Of a stretch of 64,000 nt of DNA, positions 33,179 to 42,745 are shown one piece after another. The notes below the pieces were generated by a model that was not told where the DNA came from, did no database searches, and saw nothing but the letters and a program-made list of their open reading frames with translations. Both the position numbers and the translations under genes were made by a program. The stretch is from contig NZ_CBCRXM010000009.1 in assembly GCF_965137005.1 (NCBI RefSeq), positions 1-64,000 of the forward strand. The letters are read 5' to 3'. Each line of letters opens with the position of its first letter. Positions within the stretch are counted from its first letter, which is position 1. The stretch comes from Sphingomonas_O antarctica (lineage in GTDB: Bacteria > Pseudomonadota > Alphaproteobacteria > Sphingomonadales > Sphingomonadaceae).

Positions 33179-33255
33179 CGGGACAGACCTTTCGAACAGT
33201 GGAGGCGCTTTAGGCGGGTTTCGCGCGTGCAAGCAATCGCGTAAGCGCCTGTCGC

Positions 33256-34200
33256 GTGACTGAACGACCACCCCTCCACCTCCTCGTCGCCGCGCCGCGC
33301 GGTTTTTGCGCTGGCGTCGATCGCGCGATCCGCATCGTCGAACTGGCGCTCGAGCGTCACGGCGCGCCCGTCTATGTGCGTCATGAAATCGTCCACAATA
33401 AATTCGTCGTCGATGCTCTGAAGGCCAAGGGCGCGATCTTCGTCGATGAATTGAGCGAAGTGCCCGATGGGGCCGAAGTCATTTTCTCGGCGCACGGTGT
33501 GCCCAAGGCCGTGCCCGCCGATGCGACATCGCGGGGATTGCAATGGTATGACGCGACCTGCCCGTTGGTGTCGAAGGTCCATCGTCAGGCCGAACGGCTG
33601 GTCGCGACGGGTCGTCACATCGTCTTTGTCGGCCATGACGGCCATCCCGAAGTTATCGGCACCTTTGGTCAAGTGCCCGCAGGCGCGATGACGCTGGTCG
33701 AGACGGTCGCCGATGTCGCGACGATTGCCGTGCCCGATCCGGACAATCTGGCTTTTCTGACGCAGACGACTTTGTCGGTCGACGACACGGCGGAAATCGT
33801 AGCAGCGCTGCAGACGCGTTTCCCGGCGATCCAGGGTCCGCGCGGCGAGGACATTTGTTACGCCACATCGAACCGGCAGGAAGCCGTCAAGGCGATGGCC
33901 GGGCGGTGCGACGCGGTTCTGGTGATCGGCGCATCGAATTCGTCCAATTCGCTGCGGTTGGTCGAGGTTGCCGAGCGCGGGGGTGCCAAATCACTGCTGA
34001 TCCCCCGCGCGGCAAATATCGACCCGGCGTGGCTCGACGGGGTGACGACACTGGGCCTGACGGCCGGAGCGTCGGCCCCCGAATTGCTGGTCGATGAGGT
34101 TATTGCCTGGCTCAACGCGCGCTTCACGCTGACGCGCGAAGAGGTTGAAACAACGGTCGAAAACATCGCATTCAAACTGCCGCACGGCCTCGCCGCCTGA
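33256..34200 (+). CDS. ispH: 4-hydroxy-3-methylbut-2-enyl diphosphate reductase
   Basis: Fe-S enzyme of the last step of the MEP isoprenoid pathway, making IPP and DMAPP. It has 314 residues. The three cluster cysteines are in APRGFCAGVDRAI, YDATCPLVSKVHRQ and EDICYATSNRQEAV. The substrate residues are in FVGHDGHPEVIGTFGQ. It starts with GTG at 33256 (MTERPPLHLLVAAPRG); no clear ribosome-binding site. The thrB start follows one base after the stop. Confidence 0.97.
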   Translation: MTERPPLHLLVAAPRGFCAGVDRAIRIVELALERHGAPVYVRHEIVHNKFVVDALKAKGAIFVDELSEVPDGAEVIFSAHGVPKAVPADATSRGLQWYDATCPLVSKVHRQAERLVATGRHIVFVGHDGHPEVIGTFGQVPAGAMTLVETVADVATIAVPDPDNLAFLTQTTLSVDDTAEIVAALQTRFPAIQGPRGEDICYATSNRQEAVKAMAGRCDAVLVIGASNSSNSLRLVEVAERGGAKSLLIPRAANIDPAWLDGVTTLGLTAGASAPELLVDEVIAWLNARFTLTREEVETTVENIAFKLPHGLAA

Positions 34201-34201
34201 A

Positions 34202-35128
34202 GTGGCGGTCTACACCCACGTCTCGGCCGAAGCGCTGGGCGAGTTCCTCAAGCGTTACGATGTCGGCGAGTTGGTTTCGGCCAAAGGGATCGCCGAGGGG
34301 GTCGAGAACACCAATTACCTCGTCGATACGACCACCGACCGCTTCATTCTGACGCTCTATGAAAAGCGTGTCGCGGCGGATGATTTGCCCTTCTTCATGG
34401 CGTTGCTCGATCACCTCGCGGAGAAGGGCCTGCCCGTCCCGCCGGCGATCAAGGATCGTGAGGGCGTCGAGATTCAGCAGCTGTGCGGTCGTTCCGCCTG
34501 CCTGATCAAGTTTCTGCCGGGCATATCGCTGACGACGCCGACACCGGCACAGGCGCAGGCGGCGGGGGCTGCGTTGGCAGACATGCACCGCGCGGTGGAC
34601 GATTTTCGAGGCGAGCGGCCGAACTCGATGGGCATCGCGACGTGGCGTCCGTTGCTCGCCCGTTGCGGTGCCGACCTTGATGGCATCGCGCCCGGGCTGT
34701 TTGACGAACTGTCGTCCGCGCTCGATCGCATCGAAGCAGCATGGCCGACCGACCTGCCCGTGTGCGCGGTTCACGCTGATCTGTTCCCCGACAACGTTCT
34801 GATGCGCGGCGACGCAGTGACCGGGCTGATCGACTTCTACTTCGCCTGCACCGATCTGCGCGCTTACGATCTGGCAGTGATGCACGGTGCCTGGGCATTC
34901 GATCCAGCCGGCCCGACCTATCGCTCCGAAATCGGCGATGCACTGATACAAGGCTATGGCCCGTTGACCGAAGCCGAACAGGCCGCCTTCCCGATCCTCG
35001 CCGCCGGGGCAGCTTTGCGGTTCGCGCTGTCACGCTCGTGGGACTGGCTCAACACGCCCGCCGACGCTTTGGTGACGCGTAAGGACCCGCTCGCTTACGT
35101 TCGCCGTCTGCGCCACTACCTCGCATGA
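34202..35128 (+). CDS. thrB: Homoserine kinase
   Basis: ThrB of the aminoglycoside-phosphotransferase-like family, 308 residues, phosphorylating homoserine for threonine synthesis. It has the family start AVYTHVSAEALGEFLKRYDV, the block EGVENTNYLVDTTTDRFILT and the kinase catalytic loop CAVHADLFPDNVLM with IDFYFACTDLRAYDLA. The start is GTG at 34202, one base after the ispH stop. It overlaps rnhA by four bases. Confidence 0.95.
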   Translation: MAVYTHVSAEALGEFLKRYDVGELVSAKGIAEGVENTNYLVDTTTDRFILTLYEKRVAADDLPFFMALLDHLAEKGLPVPPAIKDREGVEIQQLCGRSACLIKFLPGISLTTPTPAQAQAAGAALADMHRAVDDFRGERPNSMGIATWRPLLARCGADLDGIAPGLFDELSSALDRIEAAWPTDLPVCAVHADLFPDNVLMRGDAVTGLIDFYFACTDLRAYDLAVMHGAWAFDPAGPTYRSEIGDALIQGYGPLTEAEQAAFPILAAGAALRFALSRSWDWLNTPADALVTRKDPLAYVRRLRHYLA

Positions 35129-35568
35129 CCGAACTCCCGCACGTCGAAATCGCCACTGACGGCGCGTGCAAGGGCAATCCCGGGCCGGGCGGCTGGGGCG
35201 CGTTGATCCGCATGGGCGCAAAAGAGCGCGAGTTGTCGGGCGGCGAGGCGCACACCACCAACAACCGCATGGAATTGATGGCGGCGATCGAGGGACTGAA
35301 CGCGCTGACCCGCCCGTGCCGCGTGACGCTGTCCACCGACAGCCGCTACGTCATGGACGGGCTGACCAAGTGGATTCACGGATGGCGCAAGAACGGCTGG
35401 CGCACCGCGGACAAGAAACCCGTCAAGAATGTCGAGCTGTGGCAAGCATTATGCGCCGCCGCGGAACCGCACCGCGTCGAATGGGTCTGGGTCAAAGGTC
35501 ATGCGGGTCACCCCGACAACGAACGCGCCGACCGCCTGGCGAGCGACGCCGCGGATGCCAGGCGTTGA
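35125..35568 (+). CDS. rnhA: Ribonuclease HI
   Basis: Cuts the RNA strand of RNA/DNA hybrids. It has 147 residues. The catalytic acidic residues are in IATDGACKGNPGPGGWG, NNRMELMAAIEGL, LSTDSRYVMDGL and GHPDNERADRLA. It begins ATG overlapping the thrB stop as ATGA. The order ispH-thrB-rnhA is a common alphaproteobacterial operon. Confidence 0.97.
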   Translation: MTELPHVEIATDGACKGNPGPGGWGALIRMGAKERELSGGEAHTTNNRMELMAAIEGLNALTRPCRVTLSTDSRYVMDGLTKWIHGWRKNGWRTADKKPVKNVELWQALCAAAEPHRVEWVWVKGHAGHPDNERADRLASDAADARR

Positions 35569-35571
35569 CCG

Positions 35572-36651
35572 TCAGCCGCTGAACCGCGCGGGCGAATAGG
35601 GCTGCGCATCGAACGGTGGGGTCTGGCCGAGCAAGAGCGCGGCGCAGAGTTCCGCCGCAGCGGGCGAGGTTTGTATCCCCGTGCCACCCTGCCCGGCGCA
35701 CCAGAAAAAGCCTTCGACCAGCGGATCGAACCCATAAACGGGAATGCGATCGGGCGCGAAGCTGCGCAGCCCGGCCCATTTGCGCTCGACCGCCAGGACG
35801 TGCCACCCGGTCATCGTTTCCAGCCTGTCGACGGCGATGGCGACGTCGAGTTCTTCCGGCGCGACGTCGTGTGCCTCGACCGCCGCTTCGTCATGCGGTG
35901 ACACCCAGACGCGCGCGCCGCCCTCTGCGCGAAAGTAGAATGTGCCCGCCACGTCGATGGTGAACGGCAGGTCGGCAGGCAGGTCCTGATCGACGCGCAC
36001 CTGCACGATCGTGCGGCGGTGTGGGGTAATGCCCAGCGGCGCGACACCCGCCAGCCCGGCGACGGTATCCGCCCAGGCACCGGCGGCGTTGACGATGACC
36101 CGCGCGGCGATGGCCCGGTCGCCCGCTGCGACGTGCCACAGGCCATCCCCACGCCGGATCGCATCGACGCGAAAATCGGTTTCGACCGTCCCCCCGCTCT
36201 TGCGGAACTCACCGAGCCTCGCCGCATGCAGCGCCGCCGCGTCGAGATCGGCCGAATCCTCTTCGATCAACGCGCCGATCAGACTGGGCGCGGCATCAGG
36301 CAACCATTTCAACAACGCCTCGCGACCGATCTGCGTCAGACGCACCGGCGTCCCGGCAAATCTCGCCGCCATCGCGGCAAGCCGGTCCTCGGACGCCGTC
36401 TCGGCCACATTCAGGGTCAGGCGCGGCGACAGATAGCCGCCCGCGCGCAGGAACGGCCCCGACGCCGTGGTCAGCTGCTGCACCAGCACCCCGCCCAGCG
36501 TCTCGTGCCAGAACGTCGCCGAGCGTCCGGTCGAATGGTAACCGGGCGTGTCCTCCGCCTCCAAAACCACGACCGACGCGTGCGGCGCGAGTTCGGCGGC
36601 CACACTCGCCCCGGCGATACCGCCGCCGATCACAGCAAAATCGAAGATCAT
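35572..36651 (-). CDS. FAD-dependent oxidoreductase (DadA/glycine oxidase-like)
   Basis: DAO-family flavoprotein of 359 residues. The N-terminus has the dinucleotide-binding fold FAVIGGGIAGASVAAELA and then EAEDTPGYHSTGRSAT. The C-terminus has the second FAD contact GFFWCAGQGGTGIQTSPAAA. It probably oxidises an amine or amino acid; the substrate is not known. It is convergent with rnhA (three bases between stops) and divergent from the pilus peptidase gene. The start at 36651 has no strong Shine-Dalgarno. Confidence 0.88.
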   Translation of the reverse strand: MIFDFAVIGGGIAGASVAAELAPHASVVVLEAEDTPGYHSTGRSATFWHETLGGVLVQQLTTASGPFLRAGGYLSPRLTLNVAETASEDRLAAMAARFAGTPVRLTQIGREALLKWLPDAAPSLIGALIEEDSADLDAAALHAARLGEFRKSGGTVETDFRVDAIRRGDGLWHVAAGDRAIAARVIVNAAGAWADTVAGLAGVAPLGITPHRRTIVQVRVDQDLPADLPFTIDVAGTFYFRAEGGARVWVSPHDEAAVEAHDVAPEELDVAIAVDRLETMTGWHVLAVERKWAGLRSFAPDRIPVYGFDPLVEGFFWCAGQGGTGIQTSPAAAELCAALLLGQTPPFDAQPYSPARFSG

Positions 36652-36699
36652 GGTTGGCAGTTACGGTTTCTTGATTGGTAGCGTCTAGTCCATTCGGGC

Positions 36700-37155
36700 A
36701 TGCCAGAAGTCCAGACTTTGCTGCTCGCCGGTCTGCTCACCGCGCTGATCGCCGCAGCCGCCACCGACATTCGCAGCCGCACCATATCCAATGCGCTAAA
36801 CCTGGGCATCGCGTTGGCGGCGCCATTATTCTGGTGGGCAACAGGGCTGTCACCATGGCCGGGGGCGGCGCTGCAACTCGCTTTCGCGCTCGCCGTGTTC
36901 GGCGCTTTCGCCGGATTGTTCGCAATCGGCGCGATGGGCGGCGGCGACGTAAAGCTTATCGGCGCGCTGGCTCTGTGGTTTCCGGTCACGCCGTTTTTAT
37001 CGTTGCTCACACTCATGGCGATCCTCGGCGGCGTGCTGACCGTCGCTATGTTGTTGTTTCACAAGCTCCGCCCGACCGATCGTCCGCTGGAGGTACCGTA
37101 TGGCGTCGCGATCGCGGCGGCGGGGGCGTGGAGCATAGTTCGCACCGTATTTTAA
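36700..37155 (+). CDS. cpaA: Prepilin peptidase (CpaA/TadV type)
   Basis: A24 aspartic peptidase of 151 residues with about four transmembrane helices. The two catalytic aspartates are in AAATDIRSRTISNALN and AMGGGDVKLIGALALW (GGGD motif). It removes the leader of the Flp pilin. It is the first gene of the pilus cluster. No flp pilin gene is present between it and cpaB or elsewhere in the window. Confidence 0.93.
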   Translation: MPEVQTLLLAGLLTALIAAAATDIRSRTISNALNLGIALAAPLFWWATGLSPWPGAALQLAFALAVFGAFAGLFAIGAMGGGDVKLIGALALWFPVTPFLSLLTLMAILGGVLTVAMLLFHKLRPTDRPLEVPYGVAIAAAGAWSIVRTVF

Positions 37156-37164
37156 CCATTGCTG

Positions 37165-37189
37165 TTCAATAGTTCGCTTATTGAATTTT
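37165..37189 (+). terminator. Possible weak terminator after cpaA
   Basis: Perfect seven-base stem TTCAATA / TATTGAA with a seven-base loop, followed by TTTT, in the 55-base gap before cpaB. The stem is A/T-rich and therefore weak. Confidence 0.35.
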
Positions 37190-37210
37190 GGGTCGGAGGG
37201 GCGTTCCGTC

Positions 37211-38242
37211 ATGGAGCCTAAGAAGATTGCCTTGTTGGTCGGCGCGTTGGTGGTTGCGGCAATGGCCGCGGTCATGGCCAAGAATATGTTCGGCCAAAGT
37301 GCCGCTCCGCAGGCGCAGGCGATGGTCGTCGCCGCGCCGGTCGGCCCCGAAGTCCTGGTCGCCACGCGCATGCTGCCCGTCGGCACGATCATCCAGCCCG
37401 ACAGCTTTCGCTATCAGCCCTGGCCGAAGGATCTGGTCGAGAACGCCTATTACATCAAGGGATCGGCCGACCCGGCGAGCCTCGCGGGCACTGTCGTCCG
37501 CGCGGACATCACCGCCGGACAGCCGCTGACCCAGGGGTCCCTGGTCAAGCCGGGCGACCGTGGCTTCCTCGCCGCCGCGCTCGGTGCCGGGATGCGCGCC
37601 GTGACCGTCGCAGTGTCGAACCAGACCGGTGTCGCCGGCTTCGTGTTCCCGGGCGACCGGGTCGATCTCGTGCTGACGCAAAGCGTGTCGGGCCAGGGAC
37701 CCGAGCTGAAAGCCTCCGAAACCTTCATCCGCAACGTCCGCGTGCTGGCGACCGACCAGAAAGTCGTTCCCGACGAGGACGACAAGGGCAACAAGAAGGT
37801 CGCGGTGGCGTCGAGCGTGACGCTGGAAGTCACCCCGCGCCTCGCCGAAAAGATCGCGGTGGCACAGACCATCGGCCAATTGTCGCTGAGCCTGCGCTCG
37901 ATCGCCGACAACAACGCCGAGCTCGACCGCGCTATCGCCTCGGGCGATGTGACGCTGCCCAAGGACGCCGATCCGAAAACCACGGCGGCGATCATGGAGC
38001 AGGCGGCACAGCGGCCACAGGACAGCAACACGACGTATGTGACCGGTGCCGACGTCTCGCGCTTTCAGCGGCGCACCGTCCCGCCGTCGAACAACACCGT
38101 TTCGCCCGCAGCCAATCCGGCCGATGCCGGCACGGCGATGAGCGCGATGGTCAGCGCTATGGCCAAGGCGATGCCACAGGGGCCGGTCGTGCGTGTCGCG
38201 CGCGGCAATACTGTCACCGAAGTCCAGTTGGGGGCCAAGTAA
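37211..38242 (+). CDS. cpaB: Flp pilus assembly protein CpaB (RcpC)
   Basis: Periplasmic protein of 343 residues anchored by the N-terminal helix IALLVGALVVAAMAAVMA. A SAF-type beta-clip domain is present (VLVATRMLPVGTIIQPDSF...VVRADITAGQPLTQG), followed by an RcpC domain (AVTVAVSNQTGVAGFVFPG). It stabilises the secretin. The start MEPKKIALL has GGAGGGG upstream. It is followed directly by cpaC (TAA then ATG). Confidence 0.93.
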   Translation: MEPKKIALLVGALVVAAMAAVMAKNMFGQSAAPQAQAMVVAAPVGPEVLVATRMLPVGTIIQPDSFRYQPWPKDLVENAYYIKGSADPASLAGTVVRADITAGQPLTQGSLVKPGDRGFLAAALGAGMRAVTVAVSNQTGVAGFVFPGDRVDLVLTQSVSGQGPELKASETFIRNVRVLATDQKVVPDEDDKGNKKVAVASSVTLEVTPRLAEKIAVAQTIGQLSLSLRSIADNNAELDRAIASGDVTLPKDADPKTTAAIMEQAAQRPQDSNTTYVTGADVSRFQRRTVPPSNNTVSPAANPADAGTAMSAMVSAMAKAMPQGPVVRVARGNTVTEVQLGAK

Positions 38243-39856
38243 ATGCGTGTGAAGACGATCCTCCGCGGCTTCGTCGGCGCGGCTGCGCTGGCCACCGCCA
38301 CACTGCCCACCGCCGGCGTCACCGCCCCCGCAGGCATTCAGCGCCCGCTCGGCGACCTGGTTCTGTCCGAAGGGCGTGGCCAGTTGGTCAACCTGCCCGC
38401 ACCGATGAGCGATATCTTCGTGTCGAACGACAAGGTCGCCGACGTGCAGGTTCGTTCGCCGACCCAGCTTTACGTCTTTGCCAAGACCAAGGGCGAAGCG
38501 ACGGTGTTCGCGACCACCAAGGGCGGCCAGGTCGTTTATTCGACCAACGTCCGCGTCGGTTCGAACAGCAATTCGCTCGACCAGATGCTGCGTCTCGCCT
38601 TGCCCGATGCCGCGATCGTCAGCACGCCGATGAACGGCCTCGTCCTGCTCACCGGCACCGTGGCCGGTCCGGACGATTCGGCGGAAGCCGAACGGCTGGT
38701 CCAGGCGTTCGTCGGCGAAGGCACACAGGTCGTCAGCCGCCTCAAATCGGCGACGCCGCTGCAGGTCAATCTGCAGGTCAAGATCGCCGAAGTGAGCCGC
38801 GCGCTGGTCAAGGAAATCGGCGTCAATCTGTTGACCCGCGACACCACTGGTGGATTCCAGTTCAATGTTGCCCAGGGTCGCGCCTTTGGTGACACCGGAA
38901 TCGGCTATGCCTCGACCGCGGCGCTGCAGAAACTCGACGCGTCGTCGGTGTTCGGTCTGCCCGCAGGTTCGATCTCGCTGCCGTTCGACCCGCGCACCGG
39001 CCAGTTCGTGACGCGCGGCGCGACCGTCGCCGATTTTTCCAAACTGGGCATCGGCGCGGGCAAGACCAGCCTCGGCTTCCTCGGTCGCCTGTTCGGCGTC
39101 GATGTCGCATCGGCGCTCGACCTTGCCGAAAATGACGGCCTCGTCACCACATTGGCGCAGCCCAATCTGACCGCGCTTTCGGGCGAAACCGCCAGCTTCC
39201 TCGCGGGTGGCGAATTCCCGATCCCGATCAGCCAGGCGCTCGGTTCGATCACCATCCAATACAAACAATATGGCGTCAGCCTGGCGTTCACGCCGACCGT
39301 GCTGGCCGACGGCCGCATTTCGATGCGCGTGCGTCCCGAAGTGTCCGAATTGTCGTCCGATGGCGCGATCGTGCTCAACGGCTTCAACATCCCCGCGATC
39401 ACTACGCGGCGCGCCGAGACGACGGTCGAACTCGGTTCGGGACAATCGTTCATGATCGGCGGGCTGATGCGCAATTCGAACGTCAACTCGGTCTCCAAAG
39501 CGCCGGGCCTGGGCGACATTCCGATCCTCGGTGCGATGTTCCGGTCGAGCAAGTTCCAGCGCAACGAGACCGAGCTGATGATCGTCGTCACGCCGTATCT
39601 GGTGCGGCCGACCGACGCGGCGAACATCAAGCTGCCGACCGACGGCTATGTCGCCCCCAACGATGCGGAGCGCGTGCTGCTCGGCCAGAGCTTTGGCGGC
39701 CACACGGGCGAACAACGTCCCAAGCCAACGACCGCGCCGCCGACCACCGTCAATCCGGTATCGCCGCCCATTTCGATGTTCAAGCCGGTCGCGCCCGCCA
39801 AGGGCAAGGGCAAGCAGGTCGCATCGGCCTTCATCGCCCCCGGCTTCAGCAAGTGA
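38243..39856 (+). CDS. cpaC: Flp pilus secretin CpaC (RcpA)
   Basis: Outer-membrane secretin of 537 residues. A signal peptide is followed by an N0-type domain (LVLSEGRGQLVNLPAPMSDI, VFVSN-like), a BON domain and the secretin core: LVTTLAQPNLTALSGETASF, then LAGGEFPIPI and LGDIPILGAMFRSSKFQRNE. The C-terminal 60 residues are Pro/Lys-rich (KPVAPAKGKGKQVAS) and of low complexity. It immediately follows cpaB. Confidence 0.94.
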   Translation: MRVKTILRGFVGAAALATATLPTAGVTAPAGIQRPLGDLVLSEGRGQLVNLPAPMSDIFVSNDKVADVQVRSPTQLYVFAKTKGEATVFATTKGGQVVYSTNVRVGSNSNSLDQMLRLALPDAAIVSTPMNGLVLLTGTVAGPDDSAEAERLVQAFVGEGTQVVSRLKSATPLQVNLQVKIAEVSRALVKEIGVNLLTRDTTGGFQFNVAQGRAFGDTGIGYASTAALQKLDASSVFGLPAGSISLPFDPRTGQFVTRGATVADFSKLGIGAGKTSLGFLGRLFGVDVASALDLAENDGLVTTLAQPNLTALSGETASFLAGGEFPIPISQALGSITIQYKQYGVSLAFTPTVLADGRISMRVRPEVSELSSDGAIVLNGFNIPAITTRRAETTVELGSGQSFMIGGLMRNSNVNSVSKAPGLGDIPILGAMFRSSKFQRNETELMIVVTPYLVRPTDAANIKLPTDGYVAPNDAERVLLGQSFGGHTGEQRPKPTTAPPTTVNPVSPPISMFKPVAPAKGKGKQVASAFIAPGFSK

Positions 39857-39867
39857 GGATCGCCCCC

Positions 39868-40488
39868 ATGCGCGCCATCAAATTCCTGCCGCTTTTCGCG
39901 CTGACCGCGCTCGCCGCATGCGGCGGGACGCAAAATCGCGGACTCGAATCGGTTCATCAGCCGGTCGTGCACCGCACCGACTATGTCTATGACGTCCCCG
40001 CCAGTGGCCTGTCGTCGACCGATCGCGACCGCCTCGACGGGTGGTTCCAGACATTGCGTGTCGGCTATGGCGACAAGATCGCCATCGACGGCGCCGATGC
40101 CGGCAGCCGTCACGACATCGAGGCATTGGCCGCGCATTACGGTTTGTTGCTCGACAGCACCGCTCCGGTGACGACGGGCGAGATCGGCGCCGGTCAGGTT
40201 CGTGTGGTCGTCAGCCGCGCGGTAGCCGACGTGCCCAATTGCCCGGACTGGAGCCGGACGTCGCAACCCGAATTCGGCGCGAACAGCATGTCCAATTACG
40301 GTTGCGCGATGAATTCCAACCTCGCCGCGATGGTCGCCAATCCCGAGGATCTGGTGCGCGGACGGACCAGCGGCAGCGTCACCGACGCGAATATGGGCGG
40401 CCGCGCGATCAAGGAACTGCGCAAGGCCGCGCCGACCGGCGGCGGCGGTGCTCCGCTCAAGAACGAATCAACGAGGAACGGCAACTGA
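39868..40488 (+). CDS. cpaD: Pilus assembly lipoprotein CpaD
   Basis: CpaD-family protein of 206 residues. The N-terminus MRAIKFLPLFALTALAACGG is a lipoprotein signal with a lipobox LAAC. The mature part has the pattern VPNCPDWSRTSQPEFGANSM and YGCAMNSNLAAMVANPEDLV that is diagnostic for CpaD. The ATG at 39868 (AGGA upstream) is preferred over a GTG at 39853. The C-terminus is Gly/Ala-rich. Its stop shares a base with the cpaE start. Confidence 0.92.
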   Translation: MRAIKFLPLFALTALAACGGTQNRGLESVHQPVVHRTDYVYDVPASGLSSTDRDRLDGWFQTLRVGYGDKIAIDGADAGSRHDIEALAAHYGLLLDSTAPVTTGEIGAGQVRVVVSRAVADVPNCPDWSRTSQPEFGANSMSNYGCAMNSNLAAMVANPEDLVRGRTSGSVTDANMGGRAIKELRKAAPTGGGGAPLKNESTRNGN

Positions 40489-41756
40489 TGAACGCGCCCT
40501 GGTCCCCGTCGCGCGGGCTGCGCGAACCGTTCACGGCCTTCGTCTGCGACGAAGCGACAGCGGAGTCGCTGCGGCCGATCGTCGGCGAGCTCGGTTGGCA
40601 GGCCGAAAAGGTCAACAAGGGCGGCCTGCGCAACGCGGTCCAGGCCTTGTCGGTCTCCGCCAGTCCGCAAATCCTGTTCGTCGATCTGTCCGAAAGCGGC
40701 GATCCGCTCAACGACATCAACGCCCTGGCCGAAGTGTGCGAACCCGGCACGGTCGTGATCGCCGCCGGTCAGGTCAACGATGTTCGCCTGTACCGCGACC
40801 TGGTCGCCAGCGGGCTGCACGATTATCTGCTCAAGCCGCTCAGTCCCGATGCGTTGCGCGACGCGTTTGCCAGCGCGCAAGCGGTGTTTTCCGCACCCAA
40901 GAACGTCGAAGCCTCGCTCGAACGCCCGCACATGATGGCGGCGGTGATCGGCGCGCGCGGCGGATCGGGCGCGTCAACGATCGCCACCTCGCTCGCCTGG
41001 TTGATGGGTCAGACGCATGGCCGTTCGGCCGCGCTGCTCGATCTCGACGTGCACTTCGGCACCGGCGCGCTCCAGCTCGACCTCGAGCCGGGACGCGGCC
41101 TGACCGACGCGATCGAAAACCCCAGCCGGATCGATGGCCTGTTCATCGAACGCGCGATGGTCAAGGCAAACGACAAATTGTCGGTGCTCAGCGCCGAAGC
41201 GCCGATCAATCAGCCATTGCTGACCGACGGGGCCGCCTTTTATCAGCTTCAGGAAGAATTGCGCACGGCATTCGAGGCGACCATCGTCGATCTGCCGCGC
41301 AACATGTTGGTCGCGCATCCGCATCTGATGCACGATGTCAGTGTCGCGGTGGTCGTCTGCGAATTGACCCTGGCGGCGGCGCGCGATGTGATCCGCATTT
41401 TGGCGTGGCTCAAGGCAAACGCGCCGCAGACGCAAGTGCTGCTGGTCGCCAACCGCGTCGCCCCGGCGGGCGGCGAAGTGTCGCGCAAGGAGTTCGAGAC
41501 GTCGGTCGAGCGCAAGGTCGATCTGGTCGTTCCGCTCGACATCAAAGTCGCGGTCCAAGCGGCGAAGCTTGGCAAGACCGTGGCCGAGGCTGGCAAGGGG
41601 ACCAAGGTCGCCGCGGGCATTCTGGAAATCGCCCAACGTCTCGTCTCGTCGGCCGACGAACTGGCTCCCGACACCGCCAGTGTGGCGAAGAAGCCGTCGC
41701 TGATGGGCAAGCTTGGTGGCCTGGGCGCGATGCTGTCCAAGAAAAAGGCGGGCTGA
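40488..41756 (+). CDS. cpaE: Pilus assembly ATPase-like protein CpaE (TadZ)
   Basis: ParA/MinD-like localisation protein of 422 residues. Residues 1-130 are a receiver-like domain (FVCDEATAESLRPIVGELGW, ILFVDLSESGDP, GLHDYLLKPLSPDAL). The nucleotide-binding domain starts at AAVIGARGGSGASTIATSLA; both the signature and P-loop lysines of a MinD Walker A are missing (Arg and Ala). Such degenerate P-loops occur in TadZ, but here the site is especially poor. LLDLDVHFGTGALQLDLEPG follows. It is four bases before tadB. Confidence 0.93.
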   Translation: MNAPWSPSRGLREPFTAFVCDEATAESLRPIVGELGWQAEKVNKGGLRNAVQALSVSASPQILFVDLSESGDPLNDINALAEVCEPGTVVIAAGQVNDVRLYRDLVASGLHDYLLKPLSPDALRDAFASAQAVFSAPKNVEASLERPHMMAAVIGARGGSGASTIATSLAWLMGQTHGRSAALLDLDVHFGTGALQLDLEPGRGLTDAIENPSRIDGLFIERAMVKANDKLSVLSAEAPINQPLLTDGAAFYQLQEELRTAFEATIVDLPRNMLVAHPHLMHDVSVAVVVCELTLAAARDVIRILAWLKANAPQTQVLLVANRVAPAGGEVSRKEFETSVERKVDLVVPLDIKVAVQAAKLGKTVAEAGKGTKVAAGILEIAQRLVSSADELAPDTASVAKKPSLMGKLGGLGAMLSKKKAG

Positions 41757-41760
41757 CGCG

Positions 41761-42741
41761 ATGGAGACGATGCCGCTGGTCATGCTGTTCGGCTGCGTGC
41801 TGGGCACGTTCGCCCTGTTGTTTTTTGCGTTCAGCGGTCCGTCGGTCGCCAAGGCCACCGATCGCCGTCTGACGGCGGTGAGGGACCGCCATACCGGCAC
41901 GGCGGCGGGTGCTGTCGAGGCCCAGATGCGCCGCGCCGTAGCGACCCAGATGGGCAGCGGCACGATGGAAGGGCTCGCGAAAAAATTCCTGCCCAACACC
42001 GCCAAGCTTCAGCAGCGCCTCGACCAAACGGGCAAGAATTGGACGCTGGGCAAGTTCTTTACCTATAATCTGCTCATCGCCTTGGTGATCGCCGGGCTGA
42101 TGATGCTCAAGGGCCTGCCGATCTTGCTGTGCCTTTGCGCTGGCCTGTTCCTCGGCCTGGCGGTGCCGCACAAGGCCGTGACGATGATGATCAATCGTCG
42201 CGTCGCAAAATTCACCAAGCGCTTCCCGGATGCGATCGAATTGCTCGTCCGCGGGCTGCGTTCGGGCTTGCCGATCTCGGAAACGCTGGGCGTCGTCGCG
42301 ACCGAGCTGCCGGCACCGGTCGGCGAGGAATTCCGCGCCGTCAGCGACAAGATCAAGATCGGCAAGACCATGGACGCGGCATTGCAGGACACCGCCGATC
42401 GTCTCGGTACGCCCGAATTCCAGTTCTTCGTGATATCGCTGCAGATCCAGCGCGAAACCGGCGGTAATCTGGCCGAAACGCTTTCGAACCTCGCCAACGT
42501 GCTGCGCGGTCGGGCGCAAATGAAGTTGAAGATCAAGGCGATGGCGTCGGAATCGAAGGCATCGGCCTACATCATTGGGTCGCTGCCGTTCATCGTGTTC
42601 CTGCTGATCAACTGGATCAACCCGTCATACATGGGCAAGTTCTTCATCGATCCGCGGTTGATGGCCGTCGGCGGCGGCGGGATGGTGTGGATGGGCATGG
42701 GCGCGTTCATCATGGCCCAGATGATCAACTTCGAGATCTGA
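41761..42741 (+). CDS. tadB: Type II secretion F family protein TadB (CpaG)
   Basis: Inner-membrane platform protein of the Flp pilus, 326 residues. It has an N-terminal helix (MLFGCVLGTFALLFFAF), then two and one further membrane segments around the conserved cytoplasmic T2SSF domain: RFPDAIELLVRGLRSGLPIS and QIQRETGGNLAETLSNLANV. The order cpaE-tadB without cpaF between is unusual. Confidence 0.94.
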   Translation: METMPLVMLFGCVLGTFALLFFAFSGPSVAKATDRRLTAVRDRHTGTAAGAVEAQMRRAVATQMGSGTMEGLAKKFLPNTAKLQQRLDQTGKNWTLGKFFTYNLLIALVIAGLMMLKGLPILLCLCAGLFLGLAVPHKAVTMMINRRVAKFTKRFPDAIELLVRGLRSGLPISETLGVVATELPAPVGEEFRAVSDKIKIGKTMDAALQDTADRLGTPEFQFFVISLQIQRETGGNLAETLSNLANVLRGRAQMKLKIKAMASESKASAYIIGSLPFIVFLLINWINPSYMGKFFIDPRLMAVGGGGMVWMGMGAFIMAQMINFEI

Positions 42742-42745
42742 CGCT

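Noticed and set aside
37178..39715. Minus-strand frame of 845 codons antisense to cpaB/cpaC
   Set aside because: Low-complexity mirror composition and no ribosome-binding site; cpaB and cpaC are clear on the plus strand.
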